The notes under the pieces: model-generated
What the model was told of the DNA's origin: nothing
Seen by the model: only the letters and a program-made list of their open reading frames with translations
Databases searched by the model: none
From: Verrucosispora sioxanthis
GTDB lineage: Bacteria > Actinomycetota > Actinomycetes > Mycobacteriales > Micromonosporaceae
Direction: 5' to 3'
Assembly (NCBI RefSeq): GCF_010560025.1
Contig: NZ_SAIY01000016.1
Location: 1 to 54,397 of the forward strand
DNA length: 54,397 bases
Position numbers and translations under genes: made by a program
In this document: positions 1 through 8,160 of the stretch, piece by piece
How positions within the stretch are numbered: the stretch's first letter is position 1
Layout: every line of letters begins with the position of its first letter

Positions 1-1
1 C

Positions 2-118
2 CACGAATCCGGGCCCGCCGGACGCCGGCTGACGACCGGCCGGCCGCCGCCGTCGAGCACGGCGGCTCACCCACACCCCACCCGGCAGTACGCAACTCCG
101 AAGGGGGATCGGCGATGA
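2..118 (+). CDS. 3' end of an upstream eCIS-operon gene (partial)
   Basis: An open frame enters from the left edge and stops at a TGA that overlaps the ATG of the next gene by the ATGA arrangement used repeatedly in this operon. Only about 38 residues are visible, rich in Pro, Thr and Arg, and no domain can be recognised. The overlap is the main support. The upstream part, perhaps the AAA ATPase or another eCIS gene, lies outside the window. It could also be chance open frame in GC-rich DNA. Confidence 0.35.
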   Translation, partial: HESGPAGRRLTTGRPPPSSTAAHPHPTRQYATPKGDRR

Positions 119-450
119 ACGATCTCTTCACCTGGGCGGCCCTGGGCAGCCTCACCGGTGCCAGCGCCGCGACGCTGCTCACCACGAACGTCATCGGCGG
201 ACTCATCGGCCCCAGCGCCGACAAGGCCCGCAAGTGGATCGCGCTGGGCATCGCGCTCGCGCTGTCGTACCTCACCGCCGCCTTCGCCACCGACGCGGGC
301 GCCGAGAAATGGATCATCGCGTTCTTCAACGGCCTGGTCATCTTCTCCGCCGCGCTGGGCATCAACCAGCTGCCGCCGGGCAACCGGCAGGCCACGCCGA
401 TCCAGCTGGCGCAGGGCAACGAGCCGCGGTTCATCCGCTCCTGGGCCTGA
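115..450 (+). CDS. Small holin-sized membrane protein of the eCIS operon
   Basis: A 111-residue protein with two hydrophobic segments (about residues 39-60 and 66-84) and a polar C-terminal tail, giving a holin-like size and topology. The ATG start follows a GGGGG tract about 7 bases upstream and overlaps the stop of the preceding frame. The next gene begins 12 bases downstream, so the two are co-transcribed. Small membrane proteins of this kind are common in actinobacterial eCIS loci, but a role in release or membrane attachment is inference. No enzymatic motif is visible. Confidence 0.7.
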   Translation: MNDLFTWAALGSLTGASAATLLTTNVIGGLIGPSADKARKWIALGIALALSYLTAAFATDAGAEKWIIAFFNGLVIFSAALGINQLPPGNRQATPIQLAQGNEPRFIRSWA

Positions 451-462
451 GGGGAGCCGGAG

Positions 463-1071
463 ATGGTCTTCGGAATCCTCAGCGCCGTCGTCCACGTCGC
501 CACCGGCGCCGTACTCGGCCAACTCCTCGGCGGCGGCGTCGGGCTGCTCATCGGCGCGGGCATCGGGCTGCTCGTCGGCACGGTCTTCGGCTGGGCCGTC
601 GCCGCGGCCGAGGTCTACGCGGCCAGCCCGCGCGGGGTGTTCCTCTTCATCGTGGATCACACCTGGAGCCTGCTGAACACCCTCGTCGGCGCGATCTATC
701 TGGCTCTGCACCTGGTGTTCGGGCACTCGCTGGACCGGGTCACCTCCCGGCACAGCTGCCGGGTGAACGTGGTCGAAGGGGTCTCTCCCCGCTACGCCAC
801 CACGCTCGGCACGGTCTGCGCCGGCTCCGGTCCCGGTATCCAGCGCCACGAGGACGTGCACATCTTCCAGGCCCGGCTGCTCGGTCCGCTGTACATCCCG
901 CTGGTCGTGGCCAACTACGTGCTGTTCACCATCGCGCCGATCTGGCTGCTCTACCACGACCACACGGGCGCACCGATCAACCGCTTCACCCGGTACTTCG
1001 AGATCGGCGTCTACCCGCACGTGTGGAACGAGGCCATCGCGTACCGGATCCAGGGGACGCCGCCGCGATGA
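463..1071 (+). CDS. Polytopic membrane protein with HExxH metalloprotease-like motif
   Basis: 202 residues. Residues 1-50 are a Gly/Ala/Val-rich glycine-zipper-like membrane region. Further hydrophobic stretches lie near 57-88 and 141-164. Residues 129-133 read HEDVH, an exact HExxH zinc-protease signature, followed by the conserved-looking FQARLLGPLY. About 57 residues later comes NEAIAY (189-194), which resembles the NExxxD third-ligand element of gluzincins. The gene sits inside the eCIS operon, 12 bases after the holin-like gene, and its stop overlaps the next start (ATGA). Family membership is inferred from motifs only. It could be a membrane-embedded protease or a degenerate structural relative. 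Confidence 0.75.
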   Translation: MVFGILSAVVHVATGAVLGQLLGGGVGLLIGAGIGLLVGTVFGWAVAAAEVYAASPRGVFLFIVDHTWSLLNTLVGAIYLALHLVFGHSLDRVTSRHSCRVNVVEGVSPRYATTLGTVCAGSGPGIQRHEDVHIFQARLLGPLYIPLVVANYVLFTIAPIWLLYHDHTGAPINRFTRYFEIGVYPHVWNEAIAYRIQGTPPR

Positions 1072-1760
1072 CCGACGACGGTCCGATCCGCACGGCCACC
1101 GCCGAGGTGACGGCGTGGTTGGCCGGGACGGTGGGAGACACCGTCCCGGTCGGCCCGCCACGGCCCGATGCCGACCCGGGCCGGTTGACCCTGTGGCCGC
1201 TGGAGATCCGGCCGGCCCGGCAGACCCGGGGCACCGGCAGTGGACCAGAACCGTACCGGTTCACGGTGCGCTACCTGCTGGCCGCCGGTGGCCCGGAGTC
1301 CCTGGCGGCACTGGACCGGGTGCTCGTCGCGGCCACCGCGGCGGACGGTCGCACGCTGGTGCTGGAGGCCGGCGACCCGGCGCTGTGGGCGGCCTTCGGC
1401 GCGCCGCCCCGGCCGGCGGTGCTCATCGACGTGCCGGTGCAGGTCACCCACCCGACCCGGCCGGCCGCACCGGTGCTACGACCGCTGCGGCTGCGGCAGC
1501 TGGAGATGGTGTCCCTCGACGGACGCGTCGTCGGTCCGGCCGAGCAGCCCCTCGCGTCCATGCGGGTCGAGGTCGTCGGCCAGCCGTACGCGACACGGAC
1601 CGACTCGGCCGGACGTTTCCGGCTCGTCGGCGTCCCCCACGACCCGGACCGGCCGGCACCGGTCCGACTCCGGCTCACCGGTCGAGGGCAGGTGCTCACC
1701 GCCGAGATCGACCCGGCCGAACCCGACATCGTCATCGTCTGCGCGCCACCGACACCCTGA
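1068..1760 (+). CDS. eCIS cap/terminator-like protein with carboxypeptidase-regulatory-like domain
   Basis: 230 residues from an ATG overlapping the upstream stop. The N-terminal part (about 1-150) has the length and position of the Pvc16/DUF4255 cap proteins that close the distal end of contractile sheaths. The C-terminal part (about 155-230) carries a beta-sandwich pattern typical of carboxypeptidase regulatory-like domains (V..QPLASMRVEV, then TDSAGRFRLVGV). It is placed directly before the sheath gene, a usual order in these loci. The cap role is inferred from position and size. The regulatory-like fold is more secure. Confidence 0.7.
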   Translation: MTDDGPIRTATAEVTAWLAGTVGDTVPVGPPRPDADPGRLTLWPLEIRPARQTRGTGSGPEPYRFTVRYLLAAGGPESLAALDRVLVAATAADGRTLVLEAGDPALWAAFGAPPRPAVLIDVPVQVTHPTRPAAPVLRPLRLRQLEMVSLDGRVVGPAEQPLASMRVEVVGQPYATRTDSAGRFRLVGVPHDPDRPAPVRLRLTGRGQVLTAEIDPAEPDIVIVCAPPTP

Positions 1761-1791
1761 TCCGCCGACCCGACCCGCACGGGAGGAACCG

Positions 1792-3036
1792 ATGCCCACC
1801 TACTTCTCGCCCGGCATCTACGTCGAGGAGGTGCCCAGCGGTGCCCGGCCGATCGGACCGGTCGGCACCAGCACTGCGGCCTTCGTCGGCGTCGCGCCGG
1901 ACCGCACCGCCCATCTCGGTGCGGCCCTCGCGGTGAACAACTGGACCGACTTCCTCCGCCTGTACGCCGACGGTGACCAGTTGGAGAGCACACCGCTGGC
2001 CCGGGCCGTCTTCGGTTTCCTGGACAACGGTGGCACCCGCTGCTGGGTGGTCAACGTCGGTGAGGGCGGCGCGGTCTCCGGCACCGGCCGCAAGCGTGCC
2101 GGTCTGGACCTGCTGGAAGCGGTCGACGAGATCTCCATCCTGGCCGCGCCCGGCTTCCACGACCCGGTCTCCCACGAGGCGCTGCTGAGCATGGCCGAGC
2201 GCACCCGCACCATGGTCGCCATCTGCGACCCGGCGCCCGACATCGACGACATCTCCGCCCTCACCCGGGTCGCCACGCCCGGTTCGGGCCGCTCGGCGAA
2301 ACCGGCCGACACCACCGAGCCGGACACCCCCGCCGGTTCCGGCGGCGGAGGCGGCGGGAGTGGTCCGGTGGCGCACCGACCCCGGCAGTCCGACTTCGGC
2401 GCCCTCTACTACCCGTGGCTGCGGGTCCGTGACCCGCTCAGCGGCGAGTTGGTGCTCACCCCGCCGAGCGGGCACGTGGCGGGCATCTGGGCCCGTACCG
2501 ACGCCCTGCGCGGCGTGCACAAGGCGCCCGCCAACGAGCCGGTACGCGGCGCGGTGGATCTGGGCCACCTGGTCACCCGGGCCGAGCACGACGTGCTCAA
2601 CCCCCGCGGCGTCAACGTCATCCGTTACTTCCCCGGGGAGGGCATCCGGGTCTGGGGCGCCCGTACCCTCGCCGCCGAGGCCAGCGAGTGGCGTTACCTC
2701 AACGTCCGGCGCCTCTCCATCGCCATCGAGCAGGCCATCGCCAACGGCACCCGGTGGATGGTGTTCGAGCCGAACGACTACACGCTGTGGCGGTCCATCC
2801 GGCGGGACATCGGTGCCTTCCTCACCCGGGTGTGGCGCGACGGTGCGCTGTTGGGACGCACGCCGGAGGAGGCGTTCTTCGTCAAGTGCGACGAGGAGAC
2901 CAACCCGGCCGACGTCCGGGACGCGGGGATGGTGGTCGCCCACATCGGCATCGCCGTGGTCAAGCCCGCCGAGTTCGTGGTGTTCAAGCTGAGCCAGTGG
3001 GCCGGCGGCACCGAGACCGAGACGATTGGAGGCTGA
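1792..3036 (+). CDS. Contractile tail sheath protein
   Basis: 414 residues beginning MPTYFSPGIYVEEVPSG, the hallmark N-terminus of phage and eCIS sheath subunits. A well-spaced GGGAGGAA precedes the ATG. The C-terminal half holds the conserved sheath core (NVRRLSIAIEQAI and a C-terminal FVVFKLSQW strand). Between about residues 160 and 190 is a Ser/Gly/Pro linker with a run of glycines, an insertion seen in some actinobacterial sheaths. The subunits polymerise around the inner tube and contract to drive it. The tube gene follows after one base, so expression is tightly coupled. Confidence 0.96.
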   Translation: MPTYFSPGIYVEEVPSGARPIGPVGTSTAAFVGVAPDRTAHLGAALAVNNWTDFLRLYADGDQLESTPLARAVFGFLDNGGTRCWVVNVGEGGAVSGTGRKRAGLDLLEAVDEISILAAPGFHDPVSHEALLSMAERTRTMVAICDPAPDIDDISALTRVATPGSGRSAKPADTTEPDTPAGSGGGGGGSGPVAHRPRQSDFGALYYPWLRVRDPLSGELVLTPPSGHVAGIWARTDALRGVHKAPANEPVRGAVDLGHLVTRAEHDVLNPRGVNVIRYFPGEGIRVWGARTLAAEASEWRYLNVRRLSIAIEQAIANGTRWMVFEPNDYTLWRSIRRDIGAFLTRVWRDGALLGRTPEEAFFVKCDEETNPADVRDAGMVVAHIGIAVVKPAEFVVFKLSQWAGGTETETIGG

Positions 3037-3037
3037 C

Positions 3038-3517
3038 ATGCCGACCACGGCCACCCCACAGCCGGGCACCCCGGTCGACCCGTACCGGGCGTACAACTTC
3101 AAGCTGCTGGTGAACGGGGTGACGAACGGCCACTTCACCGAGGTCAGCGGCCTGGAGGTGAACATTCCGGCGGTGCCGTACCGGGAGCAGGGCAACGACC
3201 GGATCCGGATGGTCCCGGGCCAGGTGGAGTACGGGCCGGTCACCCTGCACTTCGGCCTCACCGCGTCGCGGGAGCTGTGGGACTGGGTGCACGCGGTCGC
3301 CCGAGGTACGGTCAGCCGCCGCAACGTCTCGGTGGTGCTGCTCGACGCCGCCGGCACGGCGGAGGTGCTGCGCTGGAACCTGATCAACGCGTGGCCGACC
3401 AACTGGCGTGGCGCCCACCTGAACACGCTCGGGCAGGAGATCGCCATCGCGGCACTGACGCTGCGCTACGAGAGCCTGGAACTGGAGGCCGGTGGTGCCG
3501 CGCCGACGCCCGCGTAA
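3038..3517 (+). CDS. Inner tail tube protein (gp19/Hcp-like)
   Basis: 159 residues of the phage tail tube family: DPYRAYNFKLLVNG, then F.EVSGL and a C-terminal LTLRYESLELE strand. A TTG at 3026 would also be in frame, but it lies within the ribosome-binding GGAGG (3028-3032), which is spaced correctly for the ATG at 3038. That ATG is therefore the start. The protein forms the hexameric rings inside the sheath. No second, tube-initiator paralogue follows within the visible operon. Confidence 0.95.
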   Translation: MPTTATPQPGTPVDPYRAYNFKLLVNGVTNGHFTEVSGLEVNIPAVPYREQGNDRIRMVPGQVEYGPVTLHFGLTASRELWDWVHAVARGTVSRRNVSVVLLDAAGTAEVLRWNLINAWPTNWRGAHLNTLGQEIAIAALTLRYESLELEAGGAAPTPA

Positions 3518-5012
3518 CTGGCTGGCCGATCGCCTCCGAGCCGCGGCGGCCGCGGTGGACCGTCTCGCCGGTGCGGTCGACGCCACCGCCCCGGTGCCAC
3601 CGGTCGGCTCGTCCGGCCGGTCAGGCACCGTCGGTCGGACCGTCGCATCCGTCACCACCGGGCCCGATGATCGGCCTCGGCGACCGGGGCAGCCGCCCGA
3701 GCACTGGCTGCGGGTGGTCACCACCACGCCCCCGGTCTGCTGCGGGACCTGGCCCTCGCCCCGCCGGCAGACGTCGTGTCCGCGCCGGACCGCGCGTACC
3801 ACCAGGGGTCTGCCCGCCACAGGCCGGACGGTGTCGGCCGACCGGACGCGGATCCAGCCGGCCCGTCGGGCGAGATACGCGCGGACGGTCCGGAGCATCC
3901 ACCCGTCACGTCGGTCGACCCAGCCGGGCGGTACGTTCACCGACCCGGCGCGACGGCCGATCCCGCAATGGCCGCCGACGCGAACCCGTGGTCGGCCGAT
4001 CACCGCCCGGCCTCCGGGCCGGCACCCGCCACCCACTCCCCCATGTCCTTTGCTCTGCTTCACCCCACGCATCACCCGACGTCCGGTATCCGGACATCGA
4101 CCGGTGCGCCGATTGAAGCAGAGCAAAGGGACCACAGGGGAACATCCCCGCTCGGTCCGGAGACCCCCGGACCCGGCGGTCCGGGCGAGCCAGTCGGTCC
4201 GGGTGGGCCGGACGATCCGGGTGGGCTGGGCGACGCTCGCCAGCGGTGGCGCCGCGCGACCAGGGGCCGGGAAGCGCAGGAGGCGGCGACAGCCGTGACG
4301 GATACCCATGACGGGGCTGCGGCGCCCGCGCCGGATCGAGGCCGGCCGAGCCGGCGTGGAGATCGACGGGGACGGACCGGGCCACGACCAGGGCCCGGTT
4401 CCGCATCGTTCCGCAGCGGCCCGGAGCAGCTCCGGCCACGACCGGGCCCGCGCTTCCGCACGCCCCGGCACCCCGGCTCACCGGTCCGGCCCCGCACACC
4501 GGCCCCGCGAGCCGGCACGTCGGGCAGCTGGCTGGCCCGCCGAACCAGCGGGCCAGCCAGCCGTGGCCGGCACGCATTCCGCCGGGCGGGACCGGTGGCA
4601 CGCCGGGCCGTCGCCGACAGCTGCGGAGCCGCGCCCGACCGGAGCCGTACCGGAGCACCGCGCGATGCTCCGGTTGGTGGCCGAACATCAGCGGACAACC
4701 GACATCGGCCTGCCGGGCGGGGACGGCTGGGCGGGACACCGGATCCGACCCGGCGACAGCCCCAACAGGCCTGTCACCGGTGATGGACGCTGGCCCGGCA
4801 GTGGGCTTCCCACCGGCGACGGACGCTGGCCCGTGGGCGCGGACCTGCGCTGGCCGGAACTGGAGTCGGCACCGCCGCCGCGCGGTGGGCGTACCGGGCC
4901 CGACCCGTGGCCGGTCCTGCCCGACGACCGGGCACTGTGGACAATTTCCGAGCCGGTCGGCGGCGACGGGCATCGGATGCGGCGGCTCGACGGGGAACAG
5001 GCGGGTGGCTGA
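3495..5012 (+). pseudogene. eCIS proline/arginine-rich protein of unknown function, reading frame apparently broken
   Basis: A GTG at 3495 has a GGAGG six bases upstream and overlaps the tube stop by 23 bases, so translation probably starts here (VPRRRPRNWLADRL). Near 3700 the frame reads PPEHWLRVV. A one-base shift at about 3718 then gives HAPGLLRDLALAPP, which reads like the natural continuation. The original frame also carries the plausible C-terminus (DPWPVLPDDRALW ... RLDGEQAGG, about 4880-5012), whose TGA overlaps the LysM start. The middle is low-complexity, with weaker third-position bias and an 83-base palindromic element at 4047-4129. Unbroken, it would be a roughly 500-residue disordered linker protein. 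Decay, indel error or a partly non-coding interval all remain possible. Confidence 0.42.
4047..4129. repeat. Dispersed palindromic element, copy 1
   Basis: Perfect 16-base terminal inverted repeats, CCTTTGCTCTGCTTCA (4047-4062) and its exact complement (4114-4129), bound a 51-base core. The core contains a second palindrome, GTCCGGTATCCGGAC (4081-4095). The same arms, extended to 18 bases, recur at 44476-44548 with an unrelated core. The AT-richer arms stand out from the surroundings. No T-tract follows, so a simple terminator is unlikely. A REP- or MITE-like repeat is inferred. It lies inside the eCIS operon between the tube and LysM genes. Confidence 0.85.
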
Positions 5013-5772
5013 TGCAACGGGTGGCCTTCCTCATCGACAGCGGCGAACGGATCGACTGCCTGCTCAACCCCGAGACGGTGCAGGTGACCCGCCTCGCCGG
5101 GGTGCGTCAGCGGGGTGGCGCCGACGGTCAGCTCACCGGCGTCGGGCTGGCCGACGACCCACTGCTCTTCACCGGCGGCGGCCGCACCGAACTCGTGCTG
5201 GACCTGCTCTTCGACATCGACTTCGCCGAGGGGCAGGTCCGCCCCACCGACGTGCGGGCGCTCACCCGACCACTCTGGATGCTGGCCGAGAACTCGGCGG
5301 TGGAACACGGCTGGCTGCGGCCCCCGCTGGTGCGGATGGTCTGGGGCAAGACCTGGAACGTGCCCGGTGTGATCGTCGCGGTGGCGGAGCGCTTCGACGC
5401 GTTCACCGCCACCGGCTCCCCGCGTCGCTCGTGGCTGCGGCTCAAGCTGGTCCGGGTGGCCGAGGACGCCCGCCGCGCCGAGGAGGGTTTCGCCGAGGAG
5501 CTGTCCGCCGCGCAGACCCCCACCGTCGCCCCGGGTACGGCCGTGGTTGCCGCCGGCGACGGCACCGCCGCCGACACCTCGGGCGTACGCTTCGACCTGC
5601 TCGCCCACGACGCGCTGGGCTCTCCGCTGCGGTGGCGGCTGCTGGCCGAGCACAACCGGATCACCGACCCGCTGGCCGTGCCCGCCGGCACCGCGCTCGC
5701 CGTACCGCCGCTACCGGGCACCGCGCCGTCGGGAGCGAGCGCCGCCGACGCACTTCGGGGAGCGGATCGTGA
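5012..5772 (+). CDS. LysM-type eCIS baseplate/tube-associated protein (frameshifted near its end)
   Basis: The ATG overlaps the preceding TGA. Residues 1-150 form the conserved N-terminal domain (VAFLIDSGERIDCLLNPE, then LTRPLWMLAE and VWGKTWNVPGV). Residues 185-240 resemble a LysM-like tail (LLAEHNRITDPLAVPAGTAL). The uninterrupted frame runs on to 6553, deep across the spike gene, which is implausible. A single-base deletion around 5715-5760 would instead let it stop at the TGA 5770-5772, which overlaps the spike GTG (GTGA). That gives 253 residues, normal for the family. Such proteins connect tube and baseplate hub. Confidence 0.8.
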
Positions 5773-7364
5773 CCGCCGCCGCGCCCCGGGCGCTGACCGT
5801 GCTGCTCGGCGGCAGACCGCTGCCCGACGCGGTGACCGGCCAGGTCACCTCGGTGCGAGTCGCCGCCCGCCTGAACCTGCCCACCCAGTGCGAGGCCACG
5901 CTGCGCACCGGGCCCGGCACCGCCGCGCTGACCGGACCGGTGCGGATCGGCGCGAGCCTGGACGTCCGGCTCGACGGGCACCCGGAGGCGCTGTTCACCG
6001 GGGAGGTCACCGCCGTCGAGGTCGAGTACGCCGCCGACGGTACGGCCGTCCTGCGGGTTCGCGGGTACGACCTGCTGCACCGGCTGCGCAAGCGACAACG
6101 GATCCGGGTCTTCGAGTCGGTCACCGCCGCCGAACTGGCCGCGGAACTCTGTGCCGACCTGGGGTTGCGCGTCGAGGCGGAGGTCGACGGCCCGCACCTC
6201 GACCGGCTGCCCCACCACCGGCCCAACGACCTGGACCTGCTCGTCGAGGTGACCGGCCGGGCCGGGCTGCACCTGATCCTCGACGGCGACGTGCTGCGAC
6301 TGGTCACCCTGGACGGCTACGGCGAACCGATCGCCCTGCAACTGGGCCGCGACGTGCACGGCCTGCGGTTGTCGGTGAACGCCGACAGCGCCGCCGGGGA
6401 GAGCGCGGTGCTGGGCTGGCACCCGCAGCGCGCCGAACCCATCGTCCAGCGGGTGGACACCCCTCGTTGCGGGCGCCGCACCCCGACGGATCCCGATCCG
6501 GCCGAGGTCGGCGCGGACGGCCCACGTACCGCCCTGGACCAGCCGGGGCGTAGCGACGACGAGATCGCCGCACTGGCCCAGGCTCGGCTCGACACCCGGG
6601 CCGCCGCCCTGGTCACCGCCGACGGGACCGCCGAGGGCACGCCCGCGCTGCGGCCCGGCCGGCGGATCCGGCTGACCGGGGTGGCCGAGCCGGTGGCCGG
6701 CACGTACGTGGTGACGGAGGTGGTGCACACCGTCGACGCGAACGGTCACCTGAGTCGCTTCTCGACCATGCCGCCGCAGGCGCCACGTTCCGGGTCGCCG
6801 GCACCAGCGGTGGTCACCCTCGGCACCGTCACCGACGTGTCCGACCCGGACGGTCTGGGCCGCGTGCGGGTGGAACTGCCCGCGTACGGCGGGGCGGACG
6901 CCGGCTGGCTGGCGGTGCTGTGCCCGGGAGCCGGCCGGGGCAAGGGGCTTGTCGCGTTGCCCGATCCGCAGGACAGCGTGCTGGTGGCGCTGCCCGGTGG
7001 TGAGCCGACCTCCGGCGTGGTGCTCGGCTCGCTGTTCGGCACCGTCGAGCCGTACGACACCGGGGTCGACGACGGGCGGGCCCGGCGTTGGTCGCTGCGT
7101 ACCGCCGGTGGTCAGCAGGTGGTGGTCGACGACGTGACGCGCAGCCTGCGGCTGAGCACCGACGCCGGCAGTTGGCTGGAACTGACCCCGGAGCTGGCCA
7201 CCCTGCACGCCGCGACGGATCTGGTGCTGTCCGCGCCGGGTCGGGCGATGGTCGTCCGGGCCCGCAGCGTCGACTTCCTGCACGCCGAGGCCGTCGAGGA
7301 CCCGCAGACCGCCGCCGAGCAGGCCCGGGCGCTCGCCCGTGCCCACCACGAAGGAGGCAGCTGA
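5769..7364 (+). CDS. VgrG-like spike / phage late control D and gp5-like hub protein
   Basis: 531 residues. Positions 1-330 match the gp27/late-control-D fold (LTVLLGGRPLPDAVTGQ, LFTGEVTAVEVEY, then V.GYDLLHRLRK.QRIRVF). Positions 345-440 match the gp5 OB-fold (LGTVTDVSDPDGLGRVRVELP, with PDPQDSVLVALPGGEP and GVVLGSLFG). A beta-strand stalk and short tail follow. It forms the trimeric central spike of the baseplate. The GTG start at 5769 is chosen because it overlaps the expected end of the LysM gene. The stop overlaps the next ATG (TGATG). Confidence 0.93.
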   Translation: MTAAAPRALTVLLGGRPLPDAVTGQVTSVRVAARLNLPTQCEATLRTGPGTAALTGPVRIGASLDVRLDGHPEALFTGEVTAVEVEYAADGTAVLRVRGYDLLHRLRKRQRIRVFESVTAAELAAELCADLGLRVEAEVDGPHLDRLPHHRPNDLDLLVEVTGRAGLHLILDGDVLRLVTLDGYGEPIALQLGRDVHGLRLSVNADSAAGESAVLGWHPQRAEPIVQRVDTPRCGRRTPTDPDPAEVGADGPRTALDQPGRSDDEIAALAQARLDTRAAALVTADGTAEGTPALRPGRRIRLTGVAEPVAGTYVVTEVVHTVDANGHLSRFSTMPPQAPRSGSPAPAVVTLGTVTDVSDPDGLGRVRVELPAYGGADAGWLAVLCPGAGRGKGLVALPDPQDSVLVALPGGEPTSGVVLGSLFGTVEPYDTGVDDGRARRWSLRTAGGQQVVVDDVTRSLRLSTDAGSWLELTPELATLHAATDLVLSAPGRAMVVRARSVDFLHAEAVEDPQTAAEQARALARAHHEGGS

Positions 7365-7702
7365 TGCGTTGGATCCACCGCGACTCGGTGATCAGGTGCA
7401 GCCACGACGGCCGGGTCCGCAACCGGGCGTCCCAGGGCTGGGTCACGGTGGCCGGCGTACCGGTGCTGGTGGCCGACGACCCGAAGGGACGGGAGATCGT
7501 CGCCTGTCCGAACTACGGCGCCACGGTCAAGCCGTGCACCGGCACCGAGGCGGTGCGGGCCGGCTACAGCGACTGGGTGCGCGTCGGCGGCCGACGGGTC
7601 GTGCTGTCGCACCTGTCCGGGTTCACCAACGGCAGTCCGCCCGGCCAGTTCACCTACCGGGTGCGCGATCCCCGGCAGCGTTTCGTGGGGGCCGACACGT
7701 GA
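7364..7702 (+). CDS. PAAR-like spike-tip protein
   Basis: 112 residues, located between the spike and gp25 genes where eCIS loci carry the spike tip. It is rich in beta strands and turns, with repeated small loops (IRCSHDGRV, WVTVAGVPVL, ACPNYGATVKPC) that fit a conical tip. Cysteines in CSHDG and CPNYG..KPC may bind metal. The stop overlaps the next start (GTGA). The classic PAAR signature is not obvious, so the tip role rests on size, position and resemblance to other eCIS loci. Confidence 0.72.
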   Translation: MRWIHRDSVIRCSHDGRVRNRASQGWVTVAGVPVLVADDPKGREIVACPNYGATVKPCTGTEAVRAGYSDWVRVGGRRVVLSHLSGFTNGSPPGQFTYRVRDPRQRFVGADT

Positions 7703-8160
7703 GGGCGATCCGGTTCGTCGGTGCCGGCTTCGACCCGGGTCAGGGCGGTGGGCTCGGATTGACCGCGGCCGGCGGCCTGGCGATGACCGACGGCGACGAG
7801 ACGGTACGCCAGGCACTGTTCCTGCTGTTGTCGACCACGCCGGGCGAGCGGCTGATGCGACCCGGGTACGGCTCCCGCCTGCACCGGCTGGTCTTCGCGC
7901 CGAACGACGACACCACCGCCGGGCTGGCCATCCACTACGTCCGCGCGGCCATCGCGCGCTGGGAGCACCGCATCGACGTGCTCGACGTCGACGCCGGACC
8001 GGATTCCGACGACCCGTGGCGGCTGGTGATCCGGCTGGACTACCGGATCCGGGCCAGCCTCACCCCCGGTCAGCTGGTCTTCTCGGTCGACCTGCTGCCC
8101 GCCGACGACGACCCGCCCGTCGGGCCGAGCACCGGCCCGGACACCGAGGAGCCACGATGA
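7699..8160 (+). CDS. gp25-like baseplate wedge protein
   Basis: 153 residues with the GPW/gp25 core: TVRQALFLLLSTTPGERLMRPGYGS..H.LVF, the lysozyme-like wedge fold found in T4 gp25, TssE and Pvc9. It joins sheath to baseplate. The GTG start overlaps the upstream stop and the TGA overlaps the baseplate J ATG. A short acidic/proline tail (about 138-153) follows the domain. Confidence 0.94.
   Translation: MRAIRFVGAGFDPGQGGGLGLTAAGGLAMTDGDETVRQALFLLLSTTPGERLMRPGYGSRLHRLVFAPNDDTTAGLAIHYVRAAIARWEHRIDVLDVDAGPDSDDPWRLVIRLDYRIRASLTPGQLVFSVDLLPADDDPPVGPSTGPDTEEPR

Noticed and set aside
67..1161. 364-residue minus-strand open frame
   Set aside because: Antisense of the membrane genes; Arg/Gly-rich composition with no family likeness, as expected for shadows in high-GC DNA.
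4047..4129. Palindromic element as an intrinsic terminator
   Set aside because: The core is too long for a normal hairpin loop, no T-run follows, and the same arms recur with another core, which suggests a repeat instead.
3776..4783. 335-residue plus-strand open frame in the eCIS gap
   Set aside because: Only its upstream extension (HAPGLLRDL) looks like protein; most is low-complexity across the palindromic element. Treated as part of the broken gene at 3495-5012.
5773..6553. Continuation of the LysM frame for another 780 bases
   Set aside because: It would overlap most of the spike gene in another frame and reads as Arg/Ala/Pro-rich noise; a frameshift near 5740 explains the data better.
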